Of a DNA stretch of 64,000 nt, positions 40,623-51,779 are shown piece by piece. The stretch's first letter is position 1. Every line of letters begins with the position of its first letter. This stretch comes from Haloarcula pelagica (lineage in GTDB: Archaea > Halobacteriota > Halobacteria > Halobacteriales > Haloarculaceae). The position numbers were made by a program, and so were the translations under genes. Location: contig NZ_CP126161.1 of the NCBI RefSeq assembly GCF_030127105.1, positions 868,001-932,000 of the forward strand, read 5' to 3'. The notes under the pieces were generated by a model that saw only the letters and a list, made by a program, of their open reading frames with translations, searched no databases and was not told the DNA's origin.

Positions 40623-41861
40623 TCACCGTTCGGGCACCGACTCCCGGAGCGCCCACGTATCCGTCTCGGGATCGAGCCGCGACGGCTCGGACCCGCGTTC
40701 TGTCACCACGCCCGCGTGGTACAGCATCGCCTTCAGTTGAAACACCGTCGGTGAGTGATAGACGCCGCCGTCCGTCAGCGCGGGCCGGCGGAGGCCGCCG
40801 TCGTCGGTCAGCACGCGGCGCCGCACGTCGGCGTCCCCGCGGACGAACAACTCGACGGTGAACGTCGGGTGCGTGGCGTGGAGGTACTCGACGAACGCGA
40901 CGAGCGACGGCGCCGGAAAGCCGTCGTCGTGGAGACACTGGAGTTCCTCGACGAGCAACTGTGTCGCCGGGTACGCGTAGACGACGCGGCGGGCGAGTTG
41001 CCCCCACCGGGGCGCGATGTCGGCGAACCGTTTCCGCGAGCGTTTCCAGGCTCCGAAGGCGTCCAGTGCCTCGTCGACGGTGTCGTACTCCCGGTGAGCG
41101 AACCGGACCACTTCGCGGCCAAGCGGAGTGAGTCGGTCAGTGGGACCGCGGTCGAGCAGCCCGAGAAAGACCGCTCCTCGGCGGGCGTCGTCGACGGCGC
41201 CGACGACGCGGTCGGCCAGGATGTCGTCGGTCGGCCCGTCGTGGACGACTGCCAGCGGCACCGCGAGGTAGTTCTTGGGGTGGTTCAGTCCGAAGCTCCG
41301 GTCGGTGACGCCCTGTGGGCTGGCCTGGAAGCGGATCGCGGTCGCGTCGTCGGGCGAGCGAGCGCCGACGACGCGGGGGCGTTCGAGGACACTGACGCTG
41401 TCGGCGTCGACACCGAGGAGACCGACGTTGACCTGCCGGGCCAGCGTCCGCGTCGACTGGTCGATCGTCCGGGCTGGCGCGGCGACGAACGCGACGTTGG
41501 CCTCGCCGAGGCGGTCGTGGGCCTGGACGACGCCGCGGGCCACGTCGGCGCCCCCGTGGCGGGTCAGTCCCTTCGCCTCGACGGCGACCAGCGGCGGCTC
41601 CTCGCCGAGTCGGTCGACGGCCAGTACCTCGTTGTCGAGCCGACCGACCCCGACCAGATCCGGGTAGCCCGAGCCGACGCGAACGTGGTTGAACGGGGCC
41701 AGCGCCGCCCGCGTCTCCGCGGGGATCGGCGTCTCCGAGAGCCACTGTTCCTGGGCGAACTGCGTGTCGGTGACGACGTACTGGTCGGCCCTGTCGTCGG
41801 GAAAGAGCCGTCGTTTCGCCCGGGCGAGAACCCGGGGTTCGGTCTCGATGGCGGCGGCCAT
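40623..41861 (-). CDS. stand-alone PD-(D/E)XK nuclease-fold protein
   Basis: This 412-residue protein's N-terminal 140 residues show a restriction-endonuclease-like core: GYPDLVGVG (Asp68) then LVAVEAKGL (E95-x-K97), spaced as in PD-(D/E)XK enzymes, with a helix RHGGADVARGVVQAHDRL. The rest is helical and may bind DNA or RNA (FGAWKRSRKRFADIAPRWGQLARR). No methylase or helicase is adjacent, so it is not an obvious restriction system. It may serve repair, or act against foreign DNA next to a tRNA gene, a common integration point. Function inferred from fold only. Confidence 0.65.
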   Translation of the reverse strand: MAAAIETEPRVLARAKRRLFPDDRADQYVVTDTQFAQEQWLSETPIPAETRAALAPFNHVRVGSGYPDLVGVGRLDNEVLAVDRLGEEPPLVAVEAKGLTRHGGADVARGVVQAHDRLGEANVAFVAAPARTIDQSTRTLARQVNVGLLGVDADSVSVLERPRVVGARSPDDATAIRFQASPQGVTDRSFGLNHPKNYLAVPLAVVHDGPTDDILADRVVGAVDDARRGAVFLGLLDRGPTDRLTPLGREVVRFAHREYDTVDEALDAFGAWKRSRKRFADIAPRWGQLARRVVYAYPATQLLVEELQCLHDDGFPAPSLVAFVEYLHATHPTFTVELFVRGDADVRRRVLTDDGGLRRPALTDGGVYHSPTVFQLKAMLYHAGVVTERGSEPSRLDPETDTWALRESVPER

Positions 41862-41985
41862 GGGCGGGATTCAGCCAGCTCGCAAAAGAACGTTCGGGGC
41901 TATCGGTCACAGCGGACCGGCCGGGGGCGGTCGTTGCCCGGAACCACCGGGTTATTTGTCGGCCGGGTATCACCTCACGAGTGAC

Positions 41986-42231
41986 ATGACAGTCCTGTCG
42001 ACGACCGACGAGGGGAAGTTCCTGATGGACAACGAGGGCGAGCAGATCGGTATCGTCACCGAGGTCGACCCCGACGAACAGATCGCGTACGTCGAGCCAG
42101 AGCCCGACGTGGCCGAGGCGATCGTCCAGGGACTCGGGTTCGGTGACGCCGACGCCGACGACATCGAGGTCCCCGCCGAGAGCGTCGCCACGGTCACCGA
42201 CAGCGAGATCCGCGTCCCGCGGGACCTGTAG
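41986..42231 (+). CDS. PRC-barrel-like small protein
   Basis: This 81-residue protein, MTVLSTTDEGKFLMDNEGEQIGIVTEVDPDEQIAYVEPEPD, has the compact beta-barrel pattern of PRC domains and ends SVATVTDSEIRVPRDL. Related haloarchaeal PRC proteins are common; PRC domains bind RNA or protein partners. A TTATTTG-type box (near 41952-41958) about 30 nt upstream supports ATG 41986. It has no clear operon partner. Confidence 0.7.
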   Translation: MTVLSTTDEGKFLMDNEGEQIGIVTEVDPDEQIAYVEPEPDVAEAIVQGLGFGDADADDIEVPAESVATVTDSEIRVPRDL

Positions 42232-42352
42232 CGGTCCGCTGTAGCGGCGTAGTCGTCACTCGCTCACGTCGGCCGGCAGAGCGCACCGAGCGCCGCCGTC
42301 GCCCGCATCCGACGGCCAACCGTTAAACCCCGTCCGGTCCGACTGGTGCGGT

Positions 42353-43189
42353 ATGAGCGACGAGGCACACGCGTTCGTTCCGGGGCACGTCACGGGGTTT
42401 TTCACCGTCGACCGGGACGACGATCCGACGAAAGCGGGCTCCCGCGGGGGCGGGCTGGCGCTCTCGGACGGGGTCAGCGTGACCGTCGAGCGCGCCCAGG
42501 AGAACGCAGTCGAACTCGACGGGGAGCAAATCGAGATGGACGCCGTCGACCGGGTGCTGGAGGCGCTTCGGGCGACGGCACACGTCAGCGCCGAGACCGA
42601 CCTCCCGCTGGGGGCGGGCTTTGGCGTCTCCGGCGGGATGGCGCTGGGAACGGCGCTCGCGGCGAACGCCGCCTTCGAGCGAGGACTGTCGTACAACGAA
42701 CTGGTCACGGTCGCCCACGGCGCCGAGGTCCAGGCCGGGACCGGACTCGGCGACGTGGTCGCACAGGCACGGGGCGGCATCCCGCTTCGCCTCGAACCCG
42801 GCGGGCCACAGTACAACTACGTCGACGCGGTGCCGGCACGGACCCGCGTCGAGTACCACTCGCTGGGGGAGCTATCGACGGCCGAGGTCATCGACGGCGA
42901 GACCGACGCTCTGACGGCCGCCGGCGAGCGTGCGATCTCCCAGGTGGTCCGTGAACCCACGCTGTCGACGTTCATGCAGTCCTCCCGGCAGTTCGCCCGC
43001 GAGGCAGAGCTGCTGACGCCCGAAGTAAAGCGCGTCATCGACGAGGTGACCGACGCCGGCGGCGACGCCTCGATGGCGATGCTGGGCGAGACGGTGTTCA
43101 CGCTCGGGACGGGGCTGACCGACGCCGGCTACGACGCCGCCGTCTGTGAGGCGTACCCGCCGGGCGCGACCGTCGAGGACGGCGCCTGA
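42353..43189 (+). CDS. pantoate kinase (archaeal CoA pathway)
   Basis: This 278-residue GHMP-family kinase phosphorylates pantoate, the archaeal replacement for pantothenate synthetase/kinase order. It has the GHMP motif LPLGAGFGVSGGMALGTALA for ATP, an N-terminal AFVPGHVTGFFTVDRDDDP and a late GGDASMAMLGETVFTLG. It is followed 38 nt later by 4-phosphopantoate-beta-alanine ligase, the next step, and both are typical of one archaeal operon. ATG 42353 has a GTTAAACC box at leaderless spacing. Confidence 0.95.
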   Translation: MSDEAHAFVPGHVTGFFTVDRDDDPTKAGSRGGGLALSDGVSVTVERAQENAVELDGEQIEMDAVDRVLEALRATAHVSAETDLPLGAGFGVSGGMALGTALAANAAFERGLSYNELVTVAHGAEVQAGTGLGDVVAQARGGIPLRLEPGGPQYNYVDAVPARTRVEYHSLGELSTAEVIDGETDALTAAGERAISQVVREPTLSTFMQSSRQFAREAELLTPEVKRVIDEVTDAGGDASMAMLGETVFTLGTGLTDAGYDAAVCEAYPPGATVEDGA

Positions 43190-43227
43190 CCGACGGCTTT
43201 TCTACCCTCGGGGCGTCAACGGAACGT

Positions 43228-43974
43228 ATGACTGAAGAGGTCTCCGTACCGGAGAGCCACCCGCGATACGAGTCGCTACTGACGCGCCACCGCATCGAGG
43301 CGGGCGTCGAGCGCGGCATCACCTCCAAACAGGGACTCATCGCGGAGGGACGAGGGGAGGCGTTCGACTACCTCCTCGGCGAAGAAACGACCGACAGCGC
43401 CGACCGCGCGGCGCGTGCGGCCGCCGCCTACCTCCTGTCGGCCGAGCACGCGGTGGTCTCCGTCAACGGTAACGCCGCTGCCCTGGTCCCCGAGGAGCTC
43501 GTCGAACTGGCCGACGTGACCGGCGCCGACCTGGAAGTGAACCTGTTCAACCGGACCGACGAGCGCATCGAGGCGATCGCCGACTACCTCCGCGAGCACG
43601 GCGCCGAGGAGGTGAAAGGGCTAGCGGCGGACGCCCGTATCCCGGGGCTGGACCACGAGCGAGCGAAAGTCGACGCGGACGGTATCTACGACGCCGACGT
43701 GGTACTCGTCCCGCTCGAAGACGGCGACCGGGCCGAGGCGCTGGGCGAGATGGGCAAGACCGAACTCGTCGTCGATCTGAACCCGCTGAGCCGCTCGCCA
43801 CAGGTCGCGACGGTGCCGATCGTCGACAACATCATCCGGGCGATTCCCACCGTCATCGACCACGCCCGCGAACTGGCCGGCGACCCCGAGGCACAGCAGG
43901 CCGCCATCGACGGGTTCGACGCCGAGGCGACGCTCGACGACGCCAGGCGTCGCATCCGGGAGGGAGTGGAATGA
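43228..43974 (+). CDS. 4-phosphopantoate--beta-alanine ligase (phosphopantothenate synthetase)
   Basis: This 248-residue enzyme of the archaeal PPS family joins 4-phosphopantoate and beta-alanine using ATP. It shows the family start PESHPRYESLLTRHRIEAG, then GNAAALVPEEL, EVNLFNRTDERIEAIA and DLNPLSRSPQ with VPIVDNIIRAIP. It follows pantoate kinase in the same operon. Its stop overlaps the AAA ATPase start (ATGA), so the ATPase is translated with CoA-pathway enzymes. Confidence 0.95.
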   Translation: MTEEVSVPESHPRYESLLTRHRIEAGVERGITSKQGLIAEGRGEAFDYLLGEETTDSADRAARAAAAYLLSAEHAVVSVNGNAAALVPEELVELADVTGADLEVNLFNRTDERIEAIADYLREHGAEEVKGLAADARIPGLDHERAKVDADGIYDADVVLVPLEDGDRAEALGEMGKTELVVDLNPLSRSPQVATVPIVDNIIRAIPTVIDHARELAGDPEAQQAAIDGFDAEATLDDARRRIREGVE

Positions 43975-46508
43975 GCCTCCCGTCGACGATCGACATCGAT
44001 CGGCCGCTCCCCGACGAGCAGCGGGTCCGGGAGACGCTGGCCGACCGGACGCTGACGAAACTGGGCGACGACGAGCGGCTCGAACGGCTCCACCGGGTGT
44101 TCTATCCGGTGTTTCGCGTCGAGTACGCCTACGAGACCGGCGAGGGCAAACTGTTCGGGACCGAGCGCCGGAAGGCGACGGCGCTGCTCGACGGCCTCTG
44201 GGCCGACAACGACCGCGCGCTCTCGCAGTACGCCGACGGGGCCGGTGACCCCCGTCAGTTGCGGACCGGCGGCTACGACTTCGGGACCGACACGCCGTCG
44301 CTGGGCCGGTCGGTGCTTCTGGAGTTCCAGGGAACGACCGACGACGCGGCGTCGATCCTCCCCAGTCGGCTCACCGAGTTCCGCGAGCAAAACGCCGGGA
44401 CGGCGAACGTCTTCCTGCGAAAGCTCCGGGAGGCGTACGGGCTTCCCGCGGACTTCGACCCCGACGGGTTCGAGGGCGTGCAGGCTGTCGACCGGCTCTA
44501 CCTCCCGTTCTGGCTGGCCGAGTTCCACGCGCCACACAGCGAGGCAGTCGTGATGGTCTCGCTGCGCGACCCCGATGCCGACACCGACGAACTCCGCCGG
44601 CACGCCTGGCTGGCCGAGTACGTCAGCGCGGACCCCCGGCGGCTGGCGACCTACGGCTACGAGGTCGACGCCGACCGCCTCGAACGCGACATCCGCGAGC
44701 GGGTCGACCAGCCCGACGGCGAGGACCAACAGGAGCAGCACGGTCGGAGCGGCCACGGAGCGGACGAACCTGACGGCGCTCCGACGATCAACCGTGAGCG
44801 TCCCTCCGACGAGGACACCGTCGTCCAGCCCGACGGCGTCGAGATGGACGCCGAGTCGCTCGTCGAGCCCGACCCCGAGCGGAGCTTCGCCGATGTCGGC
44901 GGGATGAGCGACCTCCTGGACACGCTGAACCACAAGGTCGCCCGGCCGCTCCAGAACCCCGACGCCTTCGAGGAGTACGGCATCGGCGTCGTCAACGGCG
45001 TCCTGTTGCACGGGCCGCCGGGCTGTGGGAAGACCCACGTCGCCGGTGCGCTCGCCGGCGAGGTCGACCACAGTTTCGTCGAGGTGACGCCCGCCGACGT
45101 GACGAGCAAGTACATGGGCGAGCCCGCCAAGAAGATCGAGGAGCTGTTCGAGATCGCGCGGGCCAACGCGCCCTGTGTCCTCTTTATCGACGAGATCGAC
45201 GGTATCGCCAGCTCCCGCAGCGGCGAGGGCAACATGAACGCGAGCGAGCAACAGCTCGTCAACCAACTGCTGACCGAACTGGAGGGGATCGCCGAGGACG
45301 ACGTGGTCGTCGTCGCGGCGACGAACCTCGTCGAGGATGTCGACGACGCGATCCGGCGGTCGGGCCGGTTCGACGAGCGCGTCGAGGTGCCCCCGCCGGA
45401 CGCCGAGGCCCGCCGACAGATCCTGGAACTCCATCTGGCGGGCCGTCCGACCGCCGACGACATCTCGCTCGCTACCGTCGTCGAGGAGACGGCCGGGTTC
45501 GCCGCCAGTGACCTCGAACTCGCCGCGGAGAACGCCGCACGGAAGGCGCTGCGCGCGGACGAACCGATCGGCACCGACCACCTCGTGGCCGTCGTCGAAG
45601 AGTCCGAGACCAGCATCGAGGACTGGGTCGATCCCGAGGACGTGGCCGTCGACGGCGTCGTCCAGCCCGACGGCGTCGACCTCCAGGCGTCCAGTCTGGT
45701 CGAGACCGACCCGGGCCGGGAGTTCGGTGATGTCGGCGGGATGGCCGACCTGAAAGCGCGGCTGGACGACACTGTCATCGATCCCCTGGAGAACGCCGAC
45801 ACCTACGCGGAGTACGGGATCGACGTGCTCTCGGGCCTGCTCCTCTACGGGCCGCCGGGCTGTGGCAAGACCCATCTGGCAGGGGCGCTGGCGGGCGAAC
45901 TCGGCCACAGTTTCGTCGAAGTCGCGCCCGCGGACATCGCCAGCAAGTGGATGGGCGAGCCCGCGAAGAACGTCGCGGAGGTGTTCGAGATCGCGCGGGC
46001 CAACGCGCCGTGTGTCCTGTTCATCGACGAGATCGACGGCATCGCCGGCTCGCGCCACGGCTCGATGAACACGAGCGAGCAACAGCTGGTCAACCAACTG
46101 CTGACCGAACTTGAGGGGGCGTCCGACGACGACGTGGTGGTGGTGGCAGCGACGAACTTCGTCGAGGACATCGACGGCGCGCTCCGGCGGTCGGGCCGGT
46201 TCGACGAGCGCGTCGAGGTGCCCCCGCCGGACGCCGAAGCACGGCGCCAGATCCTGGAGATCCATCTCGACGGGCGGCCGGTGGCCGGGGAGATCGACTG
46301 GGACCCGATCGTCGAGGATACCGCGGGGTACGCCGCCAGCGACCTCGAACTGCTCGCGGAGGACGCGGCCCGCCACGCGCTCCGTGACGGCGCCGACCTG
46401 GCTCAGGAACACCTCGAAACGGCGGTGTGGGAGACCCACTCCAGTATCGAGAACTGGGAGGGGCGGGATCGGTACGACGCCGCCGACGGCACGACGGCGC
46501 TTGACTGA
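43971..46508 (+). CDS. double-AAA ATPase with a novel N-terminal domain
   Basis: This is an 845-residue protein. Residues 1 to about 240 are an unidentified domain (VFYPVFRVEYAYETGEGKLF; FWLAEFHAPHSEAVVMVSL), and about 240-290 is an acidic linker. Two Cdc48-type AAA modules follow, each with Walker A (GPPGCGKTH near residues 345 and 622), Walker B (LFIDEIDGIA), SRH (ATNxVED, RRSGRFDERVEVPPPDAEARRQILE) and a 'TSKYMGEPA/ASKWMGEPA' pore-region loop. It lacks the Cdc48 N domain, so substrate choice differs. The modules are 277 codons apart and share long identical DNA, for example 54 bp at 45353-45406 and 46184-46237, suggesting recent duplication or gene conversion. Confidence 0.88.
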   Translation: MSLPSTIDIDRPLPDEQRVRETLADRTLTKLGDDERLERLHRVFYPVFRVEYAYETGEGKLFGTERRKATALLDGLWADNDRALSQYADGAGDPRQLRTGGYDFGTDTPSLGRSVLLEFQGTTDDAASILPSRLTEFREQNAGTANVFLRKLREAYGLPADFDPDGFEGVQAVDRLYLPFWLAEFHAPHSEAVVMVSLRDPDADTDELRRHAWLAEYVSADPRRLATYGYEVDADRLERDIRERVDQPDGEDQQEQHGRSGHGADEPDGAPTINRERPSDEDTVVQPDGVEMDAESLVEPDPERSFADVGGMSDLLDTLNHKVARPLQNPDAFEEYGIGVVNGVLLHGPPGCGKTHVAGALAGEVDHSFVEVTPADVTSKYMGEPAKKIEELFEIARANAPCVLFIDEIDGIASSRSGEGNMNASEQQLVNQLLTELEGIAEDDVVVVAATNLVEDVDDAIRRSGRFDERVEVPPPDAEARRQILELHLAGRPTADDISLATVVEETAGFAASDLELAAENAARKALRADEPIGTDHLVAVVEESETSIEDWVDPEDVAVDGVVQPDGVDLQASSLVETDPGREFGDVGGMADLKARLDDTVIDPLENADTYAEYGIDVLSGLLLYGPPGCGKTHLAGALAGELGHSFVEVAPADIASKWMGEPAKNVAEVFEIARANAPCVLFIDEIDGIAGSRHGSMNTSEQQLVNQLLTELEGASDDDVVVVAATNFVEDIDGALRRSGRFDERVEVPPPDAEARRQILEIHLDGRPVAGEIDWDPIVEDTAGYAASDLELLAEDAARHALRDGADLAQEHLETAVWETHSSIENWEGRDRYDAADGTTALD

Positions 46509-46550
46509 CCGGCGGGACCTTCTTGCGACTCGGGGACCTACCTCCGGCGA

Positions 46551-48349
<1,799 letters not shown>

Positions 48350-48454
48350 TCACGTCCTACTGCGCGGGCTACCACAGCGATACCCGTCTGCAAATCTCAA
48401 ACCGCCGGAAGCGCGGCCCACCGTGTTTCGACCGTGGAGCGCGGTGAGCGTCGG

Positions 48455-48781
48455 CTACTCGAAGGTCTGGAACTCGACGGTCCGGCCCTCCGGATCGGTG
48501 GCGAAACACTGGTAGATGTCGTATGTGTCGTTGAACGCCGGCGGGTCGCCGGGATCGGCGAGCGATTCGTAGGCCGCGTCGACGCCCGCGCGGTCCTCGA
48601 AGACGAACGTCACGATCCCCTCGGTGTCGGCGTGGTCCCGGGCACAGAACCCGAAACGGAAGCCGCCGGCTTCGAGGATCGTGCAGTCGGGCTGCTCGCG
48701 CCACACCGCCGCGCCGAGGTCACGGTAGAACCGGACCACCTCGTCGTGGCGCTCGGTGGCGAAGAAGACGATACCGTCCAT
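48455..48781 (-). CDS. VOC-fold (glyoxalase/bleomycin-resistance) protein
   Basis: This 108-residue protein has one VOC module: MDGIVFFATERHDEVVRFYRDLGA, GGFRFGFCARDH, and a C-terminal FATDPEGRTVEFQTFE with the Glu that is often a metal ligand. The usual N-terminal His ligand is replaced (IVFFATERHDE), so metal binding and glyoxalase activity are uncertain. It is just upstream of nothing on its strand and runs toward thi4's end. Confidence 0.8.
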   Translation of the reverse strand: MDGIVFFATERHDEVVRFYRDLGAAVWREQPDCTILEAGGFRFGFCARDHADTEGIVTFVFEDRAGVDAAYESLADPGDPPAFNDTYDIYQCFATDPEGRTVEFQTFE

Positions 48782-48822
48782 AGCGGTGGTGGGAACGGTA
48801 CGCCCAAATACGCACCGCCGGC

Positions 48823-49533
48823 TCAGCGCCCGTCGAACCCCGCCGTGTCGGAGACGACAAGCGCCTCGGTCGCGCCGGGCTGGAACTCGTAGGGGACCCC
48901 GCGTCGCTCGACGGCCAGCCCACGCTCGCGGAGTCGCTCGACGGTCGGTTCCAGCAGGGACGACTCCGCGCGGTCCAGCGCGTGCAGCGGGAACACGCGC
49001 AGTTCCTCCCGGGCGACCCGGGCGAGTTCGAGCGCGGCGTCGACGTGGAACTCGGCGTCGAGCCGGTCGTCGTACAGGAAGAGGAGGTTCCCCGAGAGCG
49101 CGAGGTCGACGCTGTCGGAGGGGAGCGGCAGCGACGGCAGGGCCGCCCGCAGGTATCGATCGGGGTGGGTGGCGTAGTCCGCGAGGAACCGCTCGGCGGC
49201 CGCTCGCAGGTACCGCCCGCGTGTCTTCGGGTCGCCATACTCGTCCCAGACGAACCGGCTGGGGTCCCGCTGTAACTGCGAGACGGTCCGTTCGACGGCG
49301 TCACGACAGACCGGCGCGAGGGCGTCGGCCGGCGGCCCGTACGCGGGGTCGACCGCCAGCGTCCGGTCTGCGAGCCGTGCGGCGACCGCAGTGAACGACC
49401 CCGGACCGCCCGGACAGTCGAGGACGACGCGACCGGCCAGGTCTCCGGCGCTGATCCCGAACATCCGCGTGTACTCGGCGAAAGTCCGCCCGATGAACCG
49501 GTAGTCCTCGTTCACTTTGAACCCGCGAGACAT
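48823..49533 (-). CDS. SAM-dependent methyltransferase-like protein
   Basis: This 236-residue protein, MSRGFKVNEDYRFIGRTFAEYTRMFGI, has the Rossmann loop VVLDCPGGPGSFTAVAARL in place of the methyltransferase GxGxG. Further on are an acidic strand end (TLAVDPAYGP) and SVDLALSGNLLFLYDDRLD, typical of class I methyltransferases. The target is unknown. A good TATA, ATTTATA (minus strand, near 49560-49566), lies 30 nt before ATG 49533. The conserved CPGGPGSF variant marks a haloarchaeal subfamily. Confidence 0.75.
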   Translation of the reverse strand: MSRGFKVNEDYRFIGRTFAEYTRMFGISAGDLAGRVVLDCPGGPGSFTAVAARLADRTLAVDPAYGPPADALAPVCRDAVERTVSQLQRDPSRFVWDEYGDPKTRGRYLRAAAERFLADYATHPDRYLRAALPSLPLPSDSVDLALSGNLLFLYDDRLDAEFHVDAALELARVAREELRVFPLHALDRAESSLLEPTVERLRERGLAVERRGVPYEFQPGATEALVVSDTAGFDGR

Positions 49534-49819
49534 GGTGTCAACATCTGCCCATCGTTGTATAAATATGTCCGTCACTGGGAGACACGCTCCCGCCGGTTTC
49601 ACGGGGACATCTCCCGGAACAACCACGGAGAGGTTGTCTAAACGGACATTTCAATGGTCGTGTGCGCTGGACACAGAATCGGAGTTCGTGGCGTGAACGG
49701 CCGGTCCTCGGATCGATACCATAGCGTTTAAATGACTTTCGACCGAAGCCAGGATTACCGATTGCCGCCGGGTTTCTCCAGGTTTGTCCCTGCCCGGTGA
49801 GCACCCGCCTTCGCACCCC
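49534..49819. other. 286-bp divergent promoter region between methyltransferase-like gene and tfb
   Basis: No ORF is seen. It holds the minus-strand TATA of the methyltransferase-like gene (near 49560-49566). A plus-strand GTTTAAATG near 49727-49735 would start tfb transcription near 49757 and leave a leader of about 60 nt, and TCTAAACGG at 49638-49646 is another possible box. The long leader may allow translational control of tfb. Confidence 0.5.
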
Positions 49820-50782
49820 ATGAGCGAACACACACGCACGCGACGACGGACGGACGAACAGACCGAGGAATCCGCCTCGACAGAGACGGCCTGCCCGGAA
49901 TGCAGCGGCACGCTCGTCATGGACGACGAACACGGCGAGACGGTCTGCCAGGACTGTGGCCTGGTCGTCGAGACCGACGAGATCGACCGCGGCCCCGAGT
50001 GGCGCGCCTTCGACGCCAGCGAGAAAGACGAGAAGTCACGCGTCGGCGCCCCGACGACGAACATGATGCACGACAAGGGCCTCTCGACCAACATCGACTG
50101 GCGCGACAAGGACGCCTACGGCAACTCCCTGTCGGGCAAGCAGCGCCAGAAGATGCAACGCCTGCGCAAGTGGAACGAGCGGTTCCGCACGCGTGACTCC
50201 AAGGAGCGGAACCTCAAGCAGGCCCTGGGCGAGATCGACCGCATGGCCTCGGCGCTTGGCCTCCCCGAGAACGTCCGCGAGACCGCCAGTGTGATCTACC
50301 GGCGCGCGCTCGACGAGAACCTCCTGCCCGGCCGTTCGATCGAGGGCGTCTCCACGTCCTCGGTGTACGCCGCCGCTCGTCAGGCCGGCGTGCCGCGGTC
50401 GCTCGACGAGATCACCGAGGTCTCCCGCGTCGAGAAGAGCGAGATCGCCCGCACCTACCGCTACGTGGTCCGGGAACTCGGGCTGGAAGTCGCGCCGGCC
50501 GACCCCGAGAGCTACGTCCCCCGCTTTGCCTCCTCGCTGGAACTCTCCGACGAGGCCGAACACCGCGCGCGCCAGCTCCTCCAGAACGCCAAGGAACAGG
50601 GCGTCCACTCCGGGAAGTCGCCCGTCGGCCTGGCGGCAGCCGCCGTCTACGCCGCTGCCTTGCTGACCAACGAGAAGACCACCCAGGCCGCGGTCAGCGA
50701 GGTCGCGGACATCTCGGAGGTCACCATCCGCAACCGCTACCACGAACTGCTCGAAGCCGAGCAGGACCTCCCGGTCGCGTAG
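49820..50782 (+). CDS. tfb: transcription initiation factor TFB
   Basis: This is a 320-residue TFIIB homologue. It has an N-terminal zinc ribbon (CPECSGTLVMDD...CQDCGLVVE), a B-finger/linker (TNIDWRDKDAYGNSLSGKQ) and two cyclin-like repeats (LKQALGEIDRMASALGLPENV; ELSDEAEHRARQLLQNAKEQG), ending with the HTH TQAAVSEVADISEVTIRNRY that contacts BRE. Haloarchaea carry several TFBs that combine with TBPs for global programmes, and this is one paralog. The long 5' leader is unusual here. ATG 49820 was chosen over an upstream TTG in frame. Confidence 0.96.
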   Translation: MSEHTRTRRRTDEQTEESASTETACPECSGTLVMDDEHGETVCQDCGLVVETDEIDRGPEWRAFDASEKDEKSRVGAPTTNMMHDKGLSTNIDWRDKDAYGNSLSGKQRQKMQRLRKWNERFRTRDSKERNLKQALGEIDRMASALGLPENVRETASVIYRRALDENLLPGRSIEGVSTSSVYAAARQAGVPRSLDEITEVSRVEKSEIARTYRYVVRELGLEVAPADPESYVPRFASSLELSDEAEHRARQLLQNAKEQGVHSGKSPVGLAAAAVYAAALLTNEKTTQAAVSEVADISEVTIRNRYHELLEAEQDLPVA

Positions 50783-50857
50783 TCGGCGCCGCGGCGGAAA
50801 ATCACCGCTGATAACTGCGGAGGTACGTTTAATCCGCTGGCCCCCGGCCGGTGAGCT

Positions 50858-51742
50858 ATGGCCTCTGATATCGACGAGACCGGCATGGAGAGTGTCGGTA
50901 GCGTCACCGGCGAGAACATCGGGAACGCGATCGACGAACTGCTTCGCGTCTCCGAGAACGTCTCGTCGAGTTCTCAGGAGATCAGCGACCTCGCCGACCA
51001 GCAGTCCGAGAACATGCGTGAAGTCGCCGGCGAAGTATCGAACCTCTCGGCGACCGTCGAGGAAGTCGCCTCCAGTGCGAGCCAGGTCCGACAGGTCAGC
51101 GACGAGGCCCGCGACCTCGCGGCGGAGGGACGCGAGGTCGCCGACGACGCCATCGGCGCGATGGAGGCCGTCGACGAGGCCAACAGCGATGTCTCCGAGG
51201 ATGTCGAGCAACTCCAGGAGCGCATCGACGAGATCGACGAGATCGTCGAAGTCATCAACGACATCGCCGACCAGACGAACATGCTGGCGCTGAACGCCTC
51301 GATCGAGGCCGCTCGGGCCGGCGAGGCGGGCGAAGGGTTCGCCGTCGTCGCCGACGAGGTGAAATCGCTGGCCGAGGAGTCCCAGCAGAACGCGACCGAG
51401 ATCGAACAGCTCGTCGCCAACATCAAGGCCGACACCGAGGACACCGTCGACAGCATCGACCACGCGAACGAACAGGTCGAATCCGGCATCGAACAGGTCA
51501 GCCGCACCGTCGAGATCCTCCGGGAGATCGACGAGGCCGTCGAGGAAGCCGCCCGCGGCGCCGAGGAGGTCGCCTCCGCGACGGACGAACAGGCCGCCTC
51601 GACAGAGCAGGTCGCGAGCATGGTCGACATGACCGCCGAGAACGCCGAGAAGGTCGCCGAACAGATCGAACAGATCGCCGCGGCCAACGAGCAACAGACC
51701 GCGAAGATCACCGAACTCCAGAGCGCCGTCGGCGACCGCTAA
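50858..51742 (+). CDS. soluble transducer: MCP signalling domain without sensor or TM
   Basis: This 294-residue protein is nearly all coiled coil. The MCP hairpin tip is present ([39 protein letters not shown] region), which binds CheA/CheW. No TM segment, HAMP or sensor domain precedes it; only about 30 residues do. It could be a cytoplasmic Htr that senses metabolites through an unknown partner, or a decoy. A GTTTAAT TATA-like box (near 50826-50832) is at leaderless spacing. It follows tfb by 75 nt with its own promoter. No che or arl genes are nearby. Confidence 0.88.
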   Translation: MASDIDETGMESVGSVTGENIGNAIDELLRVSENVSSSSQEISDLADQQSENMREVAGEVSNLSATVEEVASSASQVRQVSDEARDLAAEGREVADDAIGAMEAVDEANSDVSEDVEQLQERIDEIDEIVEVINDIADQTNMLALNASIEAARAGEAGEGFAVVADEVKSLAEESQQNATEIEQLVANIKADTEDTVDSIDHANEQVESGIEQVSRTVEILREIDEAVEEAARGAEEVASATDEQAASTEQVASMVDMTAENAEKVAEQIEQIAAANEQQTAKITELQSAVGDR

Positions 51743-51779
51743 CCACAAGACACGAGTCGCCCCACCTTCTCGGGCCGGT

